From NCBI GenBank assembly GCA_963716585.1, contig CAVQTN010000005.1, forward strand, positions 62,001 to 126,000: 64,000 bases of DNA, written 5' to 3'. Positions 55,540-64,000 of the stretch are shown here, piece after piece. Position 1 is the first letter of the stretch. The number at the start of each line of letters is the position of its first letter. Below the pieces are notes generated by a model. That model was not told the DNA's origin, ran no database searches, and saw nothing but the letters and a program-made list of their open reading frames with translations. This stretch comes from JAICUY01 sp963716585 (GTDB taxonomy: Bacteria; Chloroflexota; Limnocylindria; QHBO01). Both the position numbers and the translations under genes were made by a program.

Positions 55540-57228
55540 ATGCCCAGGTGGAGACTCGTACCCCTTGCGATGGGACTCATCCTGCTGCTCGCCGCGTGCG
55601 GCAGCCCGGGAACCAGCCAGAGCCCCAGCCAGACGGGCAGCCAGAACCCGTCCGGCGGCAGCTCCGCGACGCCCGCTGTGACCGTCAAGGAAGGCGGGAT
55701 CATGGTCGTGGCGCTGCCCGGCGAGATCGACAACCTCGATCCAGCGCTCATCAGCGACAGCAACTCGTCCTACGTCATGAACCAGGTCATGGAGGGCCTC
55801 GTGGGCCTGCATGAGGGCTCGATCTCGCAGATCGATCCAGTGCTCGCCGCGAGCCTGCCGACCGTCTCCGCCGACGGCCTGACCTACACCTTCACCCTGC
55901 GCACCGGCATCAAGTTCCATGACGGGACCGATTTCAATGCCGACGCCGTGGTCTACAACTACGAGCGCTGGATCAACTTCGGGAAGGGCCTGCAGGCCCA
56001 CGCCTATTACTTCGGCGCGGTGTTCGGTGGCTTCGGAGCCACGAGCAACGTCGCCTCGGTGAAGGCCAACAGCGCGACCGAGGTCGCCATCACGCTGAGG
56101 AAGCCGCAGTCGAACTTCCTGATCAGCCAGACCCTCACCCCGTTCTTCATGTCCAGCCCGAAGGCCCTGAAGGACAACGACGCGAACAACGACGACATCT
56201 CGAAGAATGCCTATTCGCAGTCGAAGGGCATGGTCGGAACCGGGCCGTTCAAGTTCAAGGAATGGGTCACCGGCGACCACGTCACCATCGACAAGAACCC
56301 CGACTACTGGAACGCGGATAAGGTCGCGCATCTCGACCAGATCGTGTTCCGACCGTTCGCCGACCAAACCGCCGAGTTCAACGCGCTCAGCTCGGGCGAC
56401 GTCGACCTGGCGCAGACCATCGCTCCGATCGACGCCGAGTCGGCCAAGAGCGACTCCAACCTGCAGGTCATCGACCGCGGCCAGTCGTGCAACATCGCCA
56501 ACCTGGCGATCAACGACACCAAGCCGCCGATGGACAAGCTGGCAATTCGCCAGGCCGTCGCATACGCGGTGAACAAGCAGTCGTACATCGACGCCTTCTA
56601 CGCGGGGCAGGCGGTTCCGGCCGACAACTGGATGCCACCGGCAACGCAGTTCTACAAGGCGCTCAACCTGCCGACCTACGATCCGCAGAAGGCAAAAGAC
56701 CTGATCGCGAGCTCGGGCGTCTCGAACCCGACCATCGATTTCTGGTACCCGTCCGACGTGGCTCGGCCGTACATGCCCGATCCGAAGGGCCTCTTCGAGG
56801 CGATCCAGCGCGACCTCGAGGCGGTCGGCTTCAAGGTGAACCCGCACACGGCCACCTGGAACCCCGACTACCTGGATGCCGAAGAGGTGGGCGACTACCA
56901 GATGTGGCTGATCGGCTGGACCTGTGACTGGGCCGGGCCGGACAACTTCATCACGACGTTCTTCGGCTACCACGATGGCAAGCCAAACCCGGAGTTCGGA
57001 TACACGAACCCCGAGACCGACAAGGCCATGCGCGACGCTCTGGCGGCGACCGATGAGGCGACGCAGAAGCAGCTGTGGGAGAAGGCCCAGGATCTGCTTG
57101 GGGCCGACCTTCCCACCGTTCCGCTGCTGCACTCGACCCCGCCGGCCGCGGCGCAGGTGTACGTGAAGGGCGTTGTGGGCAGCGGTGCCCTGAACGAGTA
57201 CTTCAACACCGCCTGGCTCGACAAGTAG
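55540..57228 (+). CDS. ABC transporter oligopeptide-type substrate-binding lipoprotein (operon 2)
   Basis: A second family 5 binding protein, 562 residues from ATG 55540, which has GGAGGA at good spacing; ATG 55513 lies upstream but has none. The lipobox is LLAAC with Cys 20. Core features are IMVVALPGEIDNLDPALISDSNS, TFTLRTGIKFHDGTDFNADAV and GTGPFKFKEW. It is paralogous to the operon 1 protein but clearly different in sequence, so substrate ranges probably differ. Two hairpins follow before the permease gene. Confidence 0.9.
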   Translation: MPRWRLVPLAMGLILLLAACGSPGTSQSPSQTGSQNPSGGSSATPAVTVKEGGIMVVALPGEIDNLDPALISDSNSSYVMNQVMEGLVGLHEGSISQIDPVLAASLPTVSADGLTYTFTLRTGIKFHDGTDFNADAVVYNYERWINFGKGLQAHAYYFGAVFGGFGATSNVASVKANSATEVAITLRKPQSNFLISQTLTPFFMSSPKALKDNDANNDDISKNAYSQSKGMVGTGPFKFKEWVTGDHVTIDKNPDYWNADKVAHLDQIVFRPFADQTAEFNALSSGDVDLAQTIAPIDAESAKSDSNLQVIDRGQSCNIANLAINDTKPPMDKLAIRQAVAYAVNKQSYIDAFYAGQAVPADNWMPPATQFYKALNLPTYDPQKAKDLIASSGVSNPTIDFWYPSDVARPYMPDPKGLFEAIQRDLEAVGFKVNPHTATWNPDYLDAEEVGDYQMWLIGWTCDWAGPDNFITTFFGYHDGKPNPEFGYTNPETDKAMRDALAATDEATQKQLWEKAQDLLGADLPTVPLLHSTPPAAAQVYVKGVVGSGALNEYFNTAWLDK

Positions 57229-57235
57229 GCTCATC

Positions 57236-57253
57236 GCCCACCCGAGGGTGGGC
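57236..57253 (+). terminator. First hairpin after binding-protein gene 2
   Basis: GCCCACCC-GA-GGGTGGGC, 8-bp perfect stem with a 2-nt loop, 8 nt after the stop. No T-run. Confidence 0.5.
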
Positions 57254-57269
57254 ATGCGAACTGTTCACT

Positions 57270-57306
57270 GCCGGCTGCCGGGACCGCAAGGGTCCTGGCA
57301 GCCGGC
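57270..57306 (+). terminator. Second, long hairpin after binding-protein gene 2
   Basis: GCCGGCTGCCGGGACC pairs with GGTCCTGGCAGCCGGC (16 bp, one G-U) around a 5-nt GCAAG loop, followed a few nt later by CTCTTT. This is the best terminator-like structure in the window and sits between the binding-protein gene and the permease genes. Confidence 0.65.
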
Positions 57307-57334
57307 CGATCCTCTTTGACGCAAAGGTCGAAGG

Positions 57335-58339
57335 ATGGGCAAGTTCATCATCCGGCGGCTGGTGGCCACCATCCCGGTGCTCATCGGGCTGTCGCTCATG
57401 CTCTTCGCCTTCGTGCACCTCCTGCCCGGCGATCCGACGCGTGCCATCCTCGGCCAGCACGCCACGCCCGCCACCGTCGCCGCGCTGCGTGTCGACCTGG
57501 GCCTCGACAAGCCACTCTGGGAGCAGTACGTCATCTACATGGGCCAGCTGGCCCGGGGAGATCTCGGCCACAGCGTCGTGAACAACAAGCCGGTGCTCGC
57601 CGAGTTCATGACCCGCTTCCCGGGCACGGTTGAGCTCACCATCGCGGCGCTCATCTTCGCGGTCGGTCTCGGCATTCCGCTCGGGCGTTTGGCGGCGCGC
57701 CATCCCCAGACCTGGACGGATGGCGCGGTGACCGTCATCTCGTTGCTCGGCATCAGCATCCCCATCTTCGTCCTGGGCCTGACCCTGCAGTTCTTCCTCA
57801 GCGTGGAGCTCGGTTGGCTGCCGACCTCGAGCCGCATCGACCCTCGCCTTTCCATCCCGAATACGACCAACTTCATGCTGATCGACACGCTGATCGCCGG
57901 CCGGCCGGAGGCCTTCGTCGACGCACTGAAGCACCTGGTGCTGCCCGCCATCGCGCTCGGCTCGATCCCGCTGGCCATCATCACCCGCATCACCAGGGCC
58001 GCGGTGCTGGACGTGGCCAACGAGGACTACGTGCGCACGGCGCGGGCCAAGGGCCTCACCGAACGACGGGTCGATGACCGGCACATCATGCGCAACGCCT
58101 GGCTGCCGGTAACCACCGTCATCGGCCTGCAGGTCGGCGGATTGCTGGCCGGCGCCGTGATCACCGAGACGATCTTCGCCTGGAACGGCGTCGGACGCTG
58201 GGTGGTGAGCGCCATCACCAACCGCGACTATTTCGTCATCCAGTCGTCGATCCTGATCTTCGCGCTCATCTTCCTGACCGTGAACCTGGCCGTCGACATC
58301 GGCTACGCCTTCTTGAACCCGAGGATTCGATACTCATGA
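57335..58339 (+). CDS. ABC peptide-type permease, OppB-like (operon 2)
   Basis: The 334-residue product has the N-terminal MGKFIIRRLVATIPVLIGLSLMLF, a large periplasmic-type loop with the GDPTRAILGQHATP region, six helices and the EAA loop AKGLTERRVDDRHIMRNAWLP. The central insert (about residues 165-195) is longer than in the operon 1 counterpart. Its stop overlaps the oppC start as ATGA. Confidence 0.92.
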   Translation: MGKFIIRRLVATIPVLIGLSLMLFAFVHLLPGDPTRAILGQHATPATVAALRVDLGLDKPLWEQYVIYMGQLARGDLGHSVVNNKPVLAEFMTRFPGTVELTIAALIFAVGLGIPLGRLAARHPQTWTDGAVTVISLLGISIPIFVLGLTLQFFLSVELGWLPTSSRIDPRLSIPNTTNFMLIDTLIAGRPEAFVDALKHLVLPAIALGSIPLAIITRITRAAVLDVANEDYVRTARAKGLTERRVDDRHIMRNAWLPVTTVIGLQVGGLLAGAVITETIFAWNGVGRWVVSAITNRDYFVIQSSILIFALIFLTVNLAVDIGYAFLNPRIRYS

Positions 58340-59229
58340 CTTCCGCCGACGTTTCGGTCTCGGGTCGCGTCGCGTATCGCGCGAGCCGCGGCCTGTGGGG
58401 CGACGCACTGCGCCGCCTGATGCGCAACGGACCGGCGCTGGTCGGCCTGGCGCTGATCGCCGTCTTCGTGGTCGCCGCCATGCTGGCGCCGGTGATCGCA
58501 CCCTACGACCCAATCGCGGGGGCCCTGGTCGACCGGCTCAAGGGGCCGGGTGGAGCCCACCTGTTCGGCACCGACCTGCAGGGCCGCGACGAGCTCAGCA
58601 GGATCCTCTACGGCGCGCAGATCAGCCTGCAGGTCGGCGTCGTGGCGGTGGTGATGGGCCTGGCCATGGGCGGCACCATCGGCGCACTGGCGGGATCGTT
58701 CGGCGGCAAGGTCGATTCGGTGCTCATGCGCTTCGTCGATGTGCTCCTGTCGGTGCCGGGCATCCTGCTGGCGATCGGCATCGTGGCCTGGCTGGGCCGT
58801 GGCCTGCCGCAGATCATGTTGGCCGTGGCGGCCACCACCACGCCGCTCTTCGCCCGCCTGCTGAGGGGCAGCCTGCTGGGCCTGCGTGAGGCCGATTTCG
58901 TGGTTGCCGCACGCTCGCTCGGCGCTTCGCGCTGGCGGATCCTGTTCCGGCACATGTTGCCGAATGCGCTGACCCCCCTGATCGTCGCCGCCACCCTGGC
59001 CCTCGCCACGGCGATCATCGATGTCGCGGGGCTCGGCTTCCTGGGCCTCGGCCCGGCCGATCCGCGCACCGCCGAATGGGGCACCATGCTCACCGACTCG
59101 ACGCGCTTCCTGCGGCAGGCGCCATACCTGCTGTTCTTCCCGGGCGCCGCCATCGTGCTCACCGCCGTCGGCTTCAACCTGCTCGGCGACGGCCTGCGCG
59201 AGTCGCTGGACCCACGGCTGAAGCGCTGA
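58336..59229 (+). CDS. ABC peptide-type permease, OppC-like (operon 2)
   Basis: The 297-residue second pore subunit, with a 30-residue cytoplasmic N-terminus, RLMRNGPALVGLALIAVFVV in helix 1, HLFGTDLQGRDELSRILYGA, and EAA loop ARSLGASRWRILFRHMLPNAL. Intact, in contrast to its operon 1 paralogue, and useful as the reference for that gene's N-terminus. Confidence 0.93.
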   Translation: MTSADVSVSGRVAYRASRGLWGDALRRLMRNGPALVGLALIAVFVVAAMLAPVIAPYDPIAGALVDRLKGPGGAHLFGTDLQGRDELSRILYGAQISLQVGVVAVVMGLAMGGTIGALAGSFGGKVDSVLMRFVDVLLSVPGILLAIGIVAWLGRGLPQIMLAVAATTTPLFARLLRGSLLGLREADFVVAARSLGASRWRILFRHMLPNALTPLIVAATLALATAIIDVAGLGFLGLGPADPRTAEWGTMLTDSTRFLRQAPYLLFFPGAAIVLTAVGFNLLGDGLRESLDPRLKR

Positions 59230-59231
59230 AC

Positions 59232-60368
59232 ATGGCGCTGCTGTCCGTCCAGGATCTTGTCGTCCGCTTTCGCACGCACGAGGGGACCGTCCACGCCGTC
59301 AATGGCGTGTCGTTCGAGCTGGAGGCCGGCGAGACGCTTGGCCTCGTCGGCGAATCGGGCTGTGGCAAGAGCGTCACCAACCTGGCGATCATGCGGCTCC
59401 TTCCCCGGCCTTCGGGTTATATCGACGGCGGCAAGGTGTTCTTCGACGGCAACGACATCGTGGCCATGGAGGAGTCCGAGCTGCGCACCATCCGCGGCCG
59501 CGAGGTGGCCATGATCTTCCAGGATCCGATGACCAGCCTGAACCCGGTGCTGACCATCGAGGAGCAGATGGTCGAGACGATCCGCGCCCACCGGCGCGTC
59601 AGCCGCCAGGAAGCCCGCGACCGGGCGGTCGACCTTCTCACTCGCGTCGGCATTCCGCACCCCGAGACCCGTCTCAGCAGCTTCCCGCACCAGTTCAGCG
59701 GTGGCATGCGGCAGCGAGTCATGATCGCCATGGCGCTGGCGCTCGAGCCCAAGCTGCTGATCGCCGACGAGCCCACGACTGCGCTCGACGTGACCATCCA
59801 GGCCCAGGTGCTCGAGCTGCTGCGGGCGCTGACCACCGAGCTGCAGACGTCGGTCGTCCTGATCACCCACGACCTCGGCGTGGTCGCCGGCATGACCCAG
59901 CGGATCAACGTGATGTACGCCGGATTCATCGTCGAGACCGGTTCGACGGTCGAGATCTTCGACAGGCCGCGCCACCCATACACGGTCGGCCTGCTGCACT
60001 CGATCCCGCGGCTCGACGCGGAGGAGGCAGGACCGCTGATCCCCATCGAGGGCTCGCCACCCGATCAGCGCCAGGCGCCGGTCGGCTGCCCGTTCGCGCC
60101 GCGCTGTGCGTGGCGCATCGAGCGCTGCTGGACCGAGAACCCGTCGCTCGCCGCGGTCGATCCCATCTCGTCGCCGCCGGTGCTCAGCGGACCGACGGCC
60201 ACGCACCGCGCGGCCTGTCACAACCAGCCGACGGCGGAGGAAGCGGTTGCCGGGCGGCCACTGCGCCCGGGCTTCGTCGCCGCTCCGCCGCCGGCCGGCT
60301 TCAGCGGAGCGGTCGACGCTGACACGGCCGCACGGGTCGCCGCCTACAGCGCCGAGCAGGTGCGATGA
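59232..60368 (+). CDS. ABC transporter ATPase, OppD/DppD-like (operon 2)
   Basis: The 378-residue ATPase from ATG 59232 has Walker A GESGCGKSV, FQDPMTSLNPVLTIE, FSGGMRQRVMIAMAL, Walker B LLIADEPTTALDV and ITHDLGVVAGMTQ. The C-terminal region GCPFAPRCAWRIERC has the Cys cluster of the oligopeptide-type ATPases, followed by an Ala/Pro-rich tail. It starts 3 nt after the oppC stop and its own stop overlaps oppF as ATGA. Confidence 0.93.
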   Translation: MALLSVQDLVVRFRTHEGTVHAVNGVSFELEAGETLGLVGESGCGKSVTNLAIMRLLPRPSGYIDGGKVFFDGNDIVAMEESELRTIRGREVAMIFQDPMTSLNPVLTIEEQMVETIRAHRRVSRQEARDRAVDLLTRVGIPHPETRLSSFPHQFSGGMRQRVMIAMALALEPKLLIADEPTTALDVTIQAQVLELLRALTTELQTSVVLITHDLGVVAGMTQRINVMYAGFIVETGSTVEIFDRPRHPYTVGLLHSIPRLDAEEAGPLIPIEGSPPDQRQAPVGCPFAPRCAWRIERCWTENPSLAAVDPISSPPVLSGPTATHRAACHNQPTAEEAVAGRPLRPGFVAAPPPAGFSGAVDADTAARVAAYSAEQVR

Positions 60369-61561
60369 CCACAGTCGCGGCGTCCGAACCGGCGACCACG
60401 GCCGCACGCGACGGCGAGCTGCTGCGCGTCGAGGATCTGAAGGTTTACTTCCCGATCCGTGAGGGCGTCCTCTTCGAGCGGCAGGTGGGCGACGTGCGCG
60501 CGGTAGACGGCGTGTCGTTCAGCATCAGGCGCGGCGAGACGATGGGACTGGTCGGGGAGTCGGGCTGCGGCAAGAGCACGACCGGGCGCGCCATCCTGCG
60601 CATCTATGACCCCACCGAGGGACGGGTCTGGCTGGACGGCACCGAGCTGACGGCGCTCAAGCCGAGAGAGCTGAATCGGATGCGGCGCCGGATGCAGATG
60701 ATTTTCCAGGATCCCTACGCCAGCCTCAACCCGCGCATGACCGTGGGCGGGATCGTCGGCGAACCGCTCGAGATCCACGGCATCGGCACAAAGCGAGAAC
60801 GCCAGGATCGGGTGCGCGAGCTGCTGGAGACGGTGGGCCTCAACCCCGACTACGGCGACCGCTACCCGCACGAGTTCAGCGGCGGGCAGCGCCAGCGCGT
60901 CGGAGTTGCCCGCGCCCTGGCGCTCAACCCCGAGCTGATCATCGCCGATGAGCCGATCAGCGCCCTCGACGTCTCCATCCAGGCCCAGATCATCAACCTG
61001 CTCGAACGTCTGCAGGGCCGGTTCGGGCTGACCTACCTGTTCATCGCCCATGACCTGTCGGTGGTCCGCCACATCAGCGACCGCATCGCGGTGATGTACC
61101 TGGGCACCATCGTCGAGTCGGCACCGTCACAGGAGCTGAACACGGCGCCGCTTCACCCGTACAGCGTCGCGCTGCTGTCGGCGATCCCGGTTCCCAACCC
61201 GCGGGTCGAGCAACGGCGCCGCCGGATCATCCTGACCGGGGACGTGCCGTCGCCCGCCAATCCACCGTCGGGCTGCCGCTTCCACACCCGCTGCTGGCTG
61301 CGGCAACGACTCGGCAACCCGGAACGCTGCGTCACCGAGGATCCGGCGCTGCGCGAGCTGCGACCGGCGCATGCCGTCGCCTGCCACTTCGCCGAAAACC
61401 TCGAGGCGGGTGAGCGTCGGGACACCTTGATCCGGGAGGCCGCCGCCCACAGCTCGCCGACCGCCGTGACCGATGAAGAGATGGCCGGTCCCCCCATGCC
61501 GCCGGACCGCGGCGACTCGGGCAGCGTGTTCGATCCGGGCGACGAGGTGCACGGAGTCTGA
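60365..61561 (+). CDS. ABC transporter ATPase, OppF/DppF-like (operon 2)
   Basis: The 398-residue ATPase has Walker A GESGCGKSTTGRAIL, FQDPYASLNPRMTVGG, FSGGQRQRVGVARAL, Walker B LIIADEPISALDV, FIAHDLSVVRH and the PSPANPPSGCRFHTRCW terminal motif shared with the operon 1 OppF. Strong similarity between the two OppF proteins suggests the two operons arose by duplication followed by divergence of the binding proteins. It ends the second importer. Confidence 0.93.
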   Translation: MTTVAASEPATTAARDGELLRVEDLKVYFPIREGVLFERQVGDVRAVDGVSFSIRRGETMGLVGESGCGKSTTGRAILRIYDPTEGRVWLDGTELTALKPRELNRMRRRMQMIFQDPYASLNPRMTVGGIVGEPLEIHGIGTKRERQDRVRELLETVGLNPDYGDRYPHEFSGGQRQRVGVARALALNPELIIADEPISALDVSIQAQIINLLERLQGRFGLTYLFIAHDLSVVRHISDRIAVMYLGTIVESAPSQELNTAPLHPYSVALLSAIPVPNPRVEQRRRRIILTGDVPSPANPPSGCRFHTRCWLRQRLGNPERCVTEDPALRELRPAHAVACHFAENLEAGERRDTLIREAAAHSSPTAVTDEEMAGPPMPPDRGDSGSVFDPGDEVHGV

Positions 61562-61572
61562 TCGGCGTCGGG

Positions 61573-61578
61573 TAGGCT
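61573..61578 (+). promoter_or_regulatory. -10 box (TAGGCT), leaderless promoter of NAD synthetase genes
   Basis: TAGGCT ends 6 nt before ATG 61585, and no Shine-Dalgarno is present. Confidence 0.4.
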
Positions 61579-61584
61579 TGGCCC

Positions 61585-62469
61585 ATGGAGCTTCAGGTCG
61601 CGCTGGCACAGGTGGCGCCACGGCTCGGCGAGGTGGACGCCAACTTCGAGATGGCCACCGCGCAGCTGCGCGCGGCGCAGCGCCAGGGCGCGCTGCTCAC
61701 CCTCTTTCCGGAGCTGGCGCTCACCGGGTACCTGCTCCAGGACCTCGTCCCGGAGGTGGCGATGGCCGCATCCGATCCGCGCCTGGCATCCCTGAGCCGC
61801 GAGGCGCCGGGCATGCTGGTGGCCATCGGCTTCGTGGAGGAGACGGACGACCACCGCTTCTGCAACAGCGCGGCGCTGCTGCGCGATGGCGAGCTCATCG
61901 GCCTGCACCGCAAGGTCTACCTGCCGACGTACGGTCTCTTCGACGAGGGGCGCTTCACGTCGCCGGGTGATCGCATCCGGACCTTCGACAGCGGGTTGCC
62001 GCTCGGCCGGGTCGGCATCAGCATCTGTGAGGACTTCTGGCATCCCAGCCTGCCGATGCTCCAGGCGCAGGACGGTGCATCCCTGCTCGCCAACCTGGCC
62101 GCCGGCCCGGCTCGATCGCCGGCGAGCGCCGCCGGCCGCGCCGCCATCGCCGGCTGGCAGAGCATGCAGGACACCTATGCGCTGCTCTTCACCGTGGCGG
62201 TGGCGTTCTGCAACCGGGTAGGCAACGAGGAGGGCCTCACCTTCTGGGGTGGCTCGCGGCTGATCGGGCCGGACGGCAGCTGCCTCGTCGAGGCGCCGCT
62301 CTTCGAGGAGGCGCTCGTGACCGGCGTGCTGCAGACCGACGACCTGGGGACGCAGCGCTACGCACTGCCGCTGCTGGCCGACGAGCGGCTGGAGCTCACT
62401 GCACGCGAGCTGCAGCGAGTCATTGCGGAGCGGGCCGACATTGCACCGCCCGACGCCGTCGATGACTGA
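61585..62469 (+). CDS. Carbon-nitrogen hydrolase, glutamine amidase part of NAD synthetase
   Basis: The 294-residue product has the nitrilase-superfamily triad Glu 43 (LFPELALTGY), Lys 110 (HRKVYLPTYGLFDE) and Cys 148 (SICEDFW), with the spacing of the glutaminase domain of glutamine-dependent NAD synthetases. It likely supplies ammonia from glutamine to the synthetase encoded next, since they overlap. In most bacteria the two are one fused chain. A stand-alone nitrilase role cannot be excluded. Confidence 0.82.
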   Translation: MELQVALAQVAPRLGEVDANFEMATAQLRAAQRQGALLTLFPELALTGYLLQDLVPEVAMAASDPRLASLSREAPGMLVAIGFVEETDDHRFCNSAALLRDGELIGLHRKVYLPTYGLFDEGRFTSPGDRIRTFDSGLPLGRVGISICEDFWHPSLPMLQAQDGASLLANLAAGPARSPASAAGRAAIAGWQSMQDTYALLFTVAVAFCNRVGNEEGLTFWGGSRLIGPDGSCLVEAPLFEEALVTGVLQTDDLGTQRYALPLLADERLELTARELQRVIAERADIAPPDAVDD

Positions 62470-63319
62470 CGCGGCGCCGCTGCCGCAGATCGAGGTCGGC
62501 CGGACCATCGAGATCGTGGTTGGCTTCATCAGGGCGCAGCTGCAGCAGACCGGCTTTGGGCGCCTGGTGATCGGCCTATCGGGCGGCGTCGACTCGGCGG
62601 CGGTGGCGTTCCTGGGCTCGCTGGCGGCCGGCGCCGACAACCTCCTGGCAGTCAGGATGCCGCATGCCGTCTCGTCGCCGGAATCCGAGGCCGATGCGCT
62701 GCGCGTGGTCGAGCTGCTCGGCTGTCGCTCCGAGCGCGTCGACATCGGTCCCATGGTCGACCCGATGCTGGCGATCATCGGCTCCGACGTCGCCGAGCTG
62801 CGGGTGCGTCGGGGCAACGTCATGGCCCGCCAGCGCATGATCGTCCTGTTCGACCGCTCCGCGGCATTCGATGCGCTCGTGGTCGGAACGTGGAACAAGA
62901 CCGAGGCGCTGCTCGGCTACGGCACGCTCCATGGCGACATGGCGTGTGCCTTCGCGCCGATCGGCGACCTGTACAAGACCCAGCTGCGAGCCGTGGCGCT
63001 GGAGCTCGGCGTCCCAGCCGAGATCGTCGCCAAGCCACCGTCCGCCGACCTGTGGCCGGGCCAGACCGACGAGGCTGAGCTGGGTGCCACGTACGCCGAT
63101 CTCGACCGCTGCCTGTATGCCCTGGTCGACCGGCGTTGGAGCATCGAGCGATGCACCTCCGCAGGCCTCGATCGCGGGCTGGTCGAGTGGGTCGCGCAGC
63201 GGGTCGCCGCCATGGAGTACAAGCGCCAGACGCCGCCGGTCGCCAAGCTCTCGCTGCGAACGCCGGGGATCGACCACCTCTACCCGCGCCGCCGCCCGGG
63301 ATCCCGTCGGGCGCCATGA
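62462..63319 (+). CDS. nadE: NAD synthetase (ATP-dependent amidation domain)
   Basis: NadE converts deamido-NAD to NAD with ATP. The 285-residue product has the ATP-pyrophosphatase P-loop SGGVDS (residues 40-45), GTWNKTEALLGYGTLHGDMACAFAPIGDLYK with the substrate loop, and KPPSADLWPGQTDE. ATG 62462 overlaps the amidase stop by 8 nt (ATGACTGA), suggesting coupled translation. Separation of amidase and synthetase is unusual; frame change is +1, so it is not the same kind of break as in sdh. Confidence 0.92.
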   Translation: MTDAAPLPQIEVGRTIEIVVGFIRAQLQQTGFGRLVIGLSGGVDSAAVAFLGSLAAGADNLLAVRMPHAVSSPESEADALRVVELLGCRSERVDIGPMVDPMLAIIGSDVAELRVRRGNVMARQRMIVLFDRSAAFDALVVGTWNKTEALLGYGTLHGDMACAFAPIGDLYKTQLRAVALELGVPAEIVAKPPSADLWPGQTDEAELGATYADLDRCLYALVDRRWSIERCTSAGLDRGLVEWVAQRVAAMEYKRQTPPVAKLSLRTPGIDHLYPRRRPGSRRAP

Positions 63320-64000
63320 CCGGGCCCGGCCGGCTGCTGGTGGTCGGCACGCCGATCGGCAACCTCGGCGACCTGACCTCGCGCGCCGCCGAGGCGCTGC
63401 GCAGCGCGGACCTGGTTGTGGCCGAAGACACTCGCGTCGCGGCGCGCCTGCTGTCGCACCTCGGCACGCACGTGGCGGCCGTGTCGTTCAATGAGCACAA
63501 CGCGGCGCAGCGGCTCCCGGAGCTCCTGGCGCGGCTCGCGGCCGGTATGACGCTGGTGCTCACCACGGATGCTGGCATGCCGGGCGTCAGCGACCCGGGG
63601 GCGGCACTCGTCGCCGCGGCGCGCGAGGCGGGGATGTCGGTCGAGGTGCTGCCCGGCCCGTCGGCACTGACCGCCGCATTCGCGATCGCAGGCGTCGAGG
63701 CGCCTGGCTTCGTGTTTGCCGGGTTCCTGCCGGCCCGTCCGGCGGGGGAGCGTCGACGGGCGCTCGAGAAGCTGCTCGCGGCAGCGCGCGGTGCCGGGCT
63801 GCCGCTGGTGCTGTACGAATCGCCGCGTCGCGTCCGGAGCCTGCTCGAGCTGCTGCAGGCGCAGGCGCCGGGATGCCGTGTCGCCGTTTGCCGCGAGCTG
63901 ACCAAACTCCACGAGGAGGTGCTGGTCGGAACCGTGGCGGAAGCGGCATCCGCGCTGGTCGAGGAGCGCGGCGAGTTCGTCGTGGTCGCCTGGCGGCTGG
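63316..64000 (+). CDS. rsmI: 16S rRNA 2'-O-methyltransferase RsmI (3' truncated by window)
   Basis: RsmI methylates the 2'-OH of C1402 in 16S rRNA, the same nucleotide whose base is methylated by RsmH at 22163. The visible 228 residues include VVGTPIGNLGDLTSRAAEAL at the start, VVAEDTRVAARLL, FNEHNAAQRLPELL, TDAGMPGVSDPG and VLPGPSALTAA of the SAM-binding tetrapyrrole-methylase fold. ATG 63316 overlaps the nadE stop as ATGA. The gene runs off the right edge. Confidence 0.93.
   Translation, partial: MTGPGRLLVVGTPIGNLGDLTSRAAEALRSADLVVAEDTRVAARLLSHLGTHVAAVSFNEHNAAQRLPELLARLAAGMTLVLTTDAGMPGVSDPGAALVAAAREAGMSVEVLPGPSALTAAFAIAGVEAPGFVFAGFLPARPAGERRRALEKLLAAARGAGLPLVLYESPRRVRSLLELLQAQAPGCRVAVCRELTKLHEEVLVGTVAEAASALVEERGEFVVVAWRL

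Overview
This 64 kb window is a gene-dense, high-GC (roughly two-thirds G+C by eye) piece of a bacterial chromosome, almost entirely core housekeeping genes. The monoderm-like dcw cluster with a small basic protein between ftsQ and ftsA, the NAD-type isocitrate dehydrogenase, the split methylmalonyl-CoA mutase, the four-part glycine cleavage system with gcvPA/gcvPB, and frequent GTG/TTG starts suggest an uncultured Chloroflexota lineage (possibly Limnocylindria-like). That placement is inference from gene content. I see no mobile element, CRISPR array or phage gene.

Layout. 0-2.7 kb: a truncated UBP-type zinc-finger gene, a lipoprotein, two short minus-strand genes of unknown function, one conserved unknown and a DinB-like protein. 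2.7-4.4 kb: parB and parA on the minus strand. 4.5-10.3 kb: tRNA-Met, then propionyl-CoA carboxylase (pccB, biotin carboxylase, biotin carrier), methylmalonyl-CoA mutase large subunit and epimerase, a complete propionyl-CoA to (R)-methylmalonyl-CoA to succinyl-CoA route except for the B12-binding mutase subunit. 10.8-17.4 kb: TCA genes sucDC (minus), icd, sdhCDAB; sdhA and sdhB carry four single-base frameshifts. 17.4-21.4 kb: rnhA, RNase P RNA, two small unknowns, typA. 21.5-39.1 kb: the division and wall cluster mraZ-rsmH-(small gene)-ftsL-ftsI-murF-mraY-murD-ftsW-murG-murB-ddl-ftsQ-sbp-ftsA-ftsZ-yggS-yggT, lacking murE and murC. 39.1-47 kb: tRNA-Val, an MFS exporter, a glycosyltransferase, a Nudix hydrolase and gcvT-gcvH-gcvPA-gcvPB. 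47-49 kb: ECF sigma factor, zinc anti-sigma factor and a lipoprotein in one overlapping set. 49.4-61.6 kb: two complete oligopeptide-type ABC importers in tandem, each ordered binding protein-B-C-D-F. 61.6-64 kb: NAD synthetase as two separate genes (amidase, synthetase) and the start of rsmI.

The most unusual signals are in non-coding or dual-use DNA. Three near-identical 18-bp inverted repeats (consensus TGTCYNTGYGCAAAGACR) lie within 3.2 kb around parAB and look like a non-canonical parS family. The 509-bp gap between ftsA and ftsZ holds a long inverted repeat, five tandem 13-bp repeats and a cluster of DnaA-box cores. Many genes have a TANNNT -10 box only 5-10 nt before the start codon, with no ribosome binding site, which points to leaderless transcription. 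In both ABC importer operons a strong hairpin separates the binding-protein gene from the permease genes. A textbook MraZ operator with four 10-bp-spaced repeats sits under a good sigma-A promoter.

Caveat: several reading-frame breaks (sdhA x3, sdhB x1, oppC x1, possibly biotin carboxylase/carrier) look like single-base consensus errors, so gene splits here should be read cautiously.
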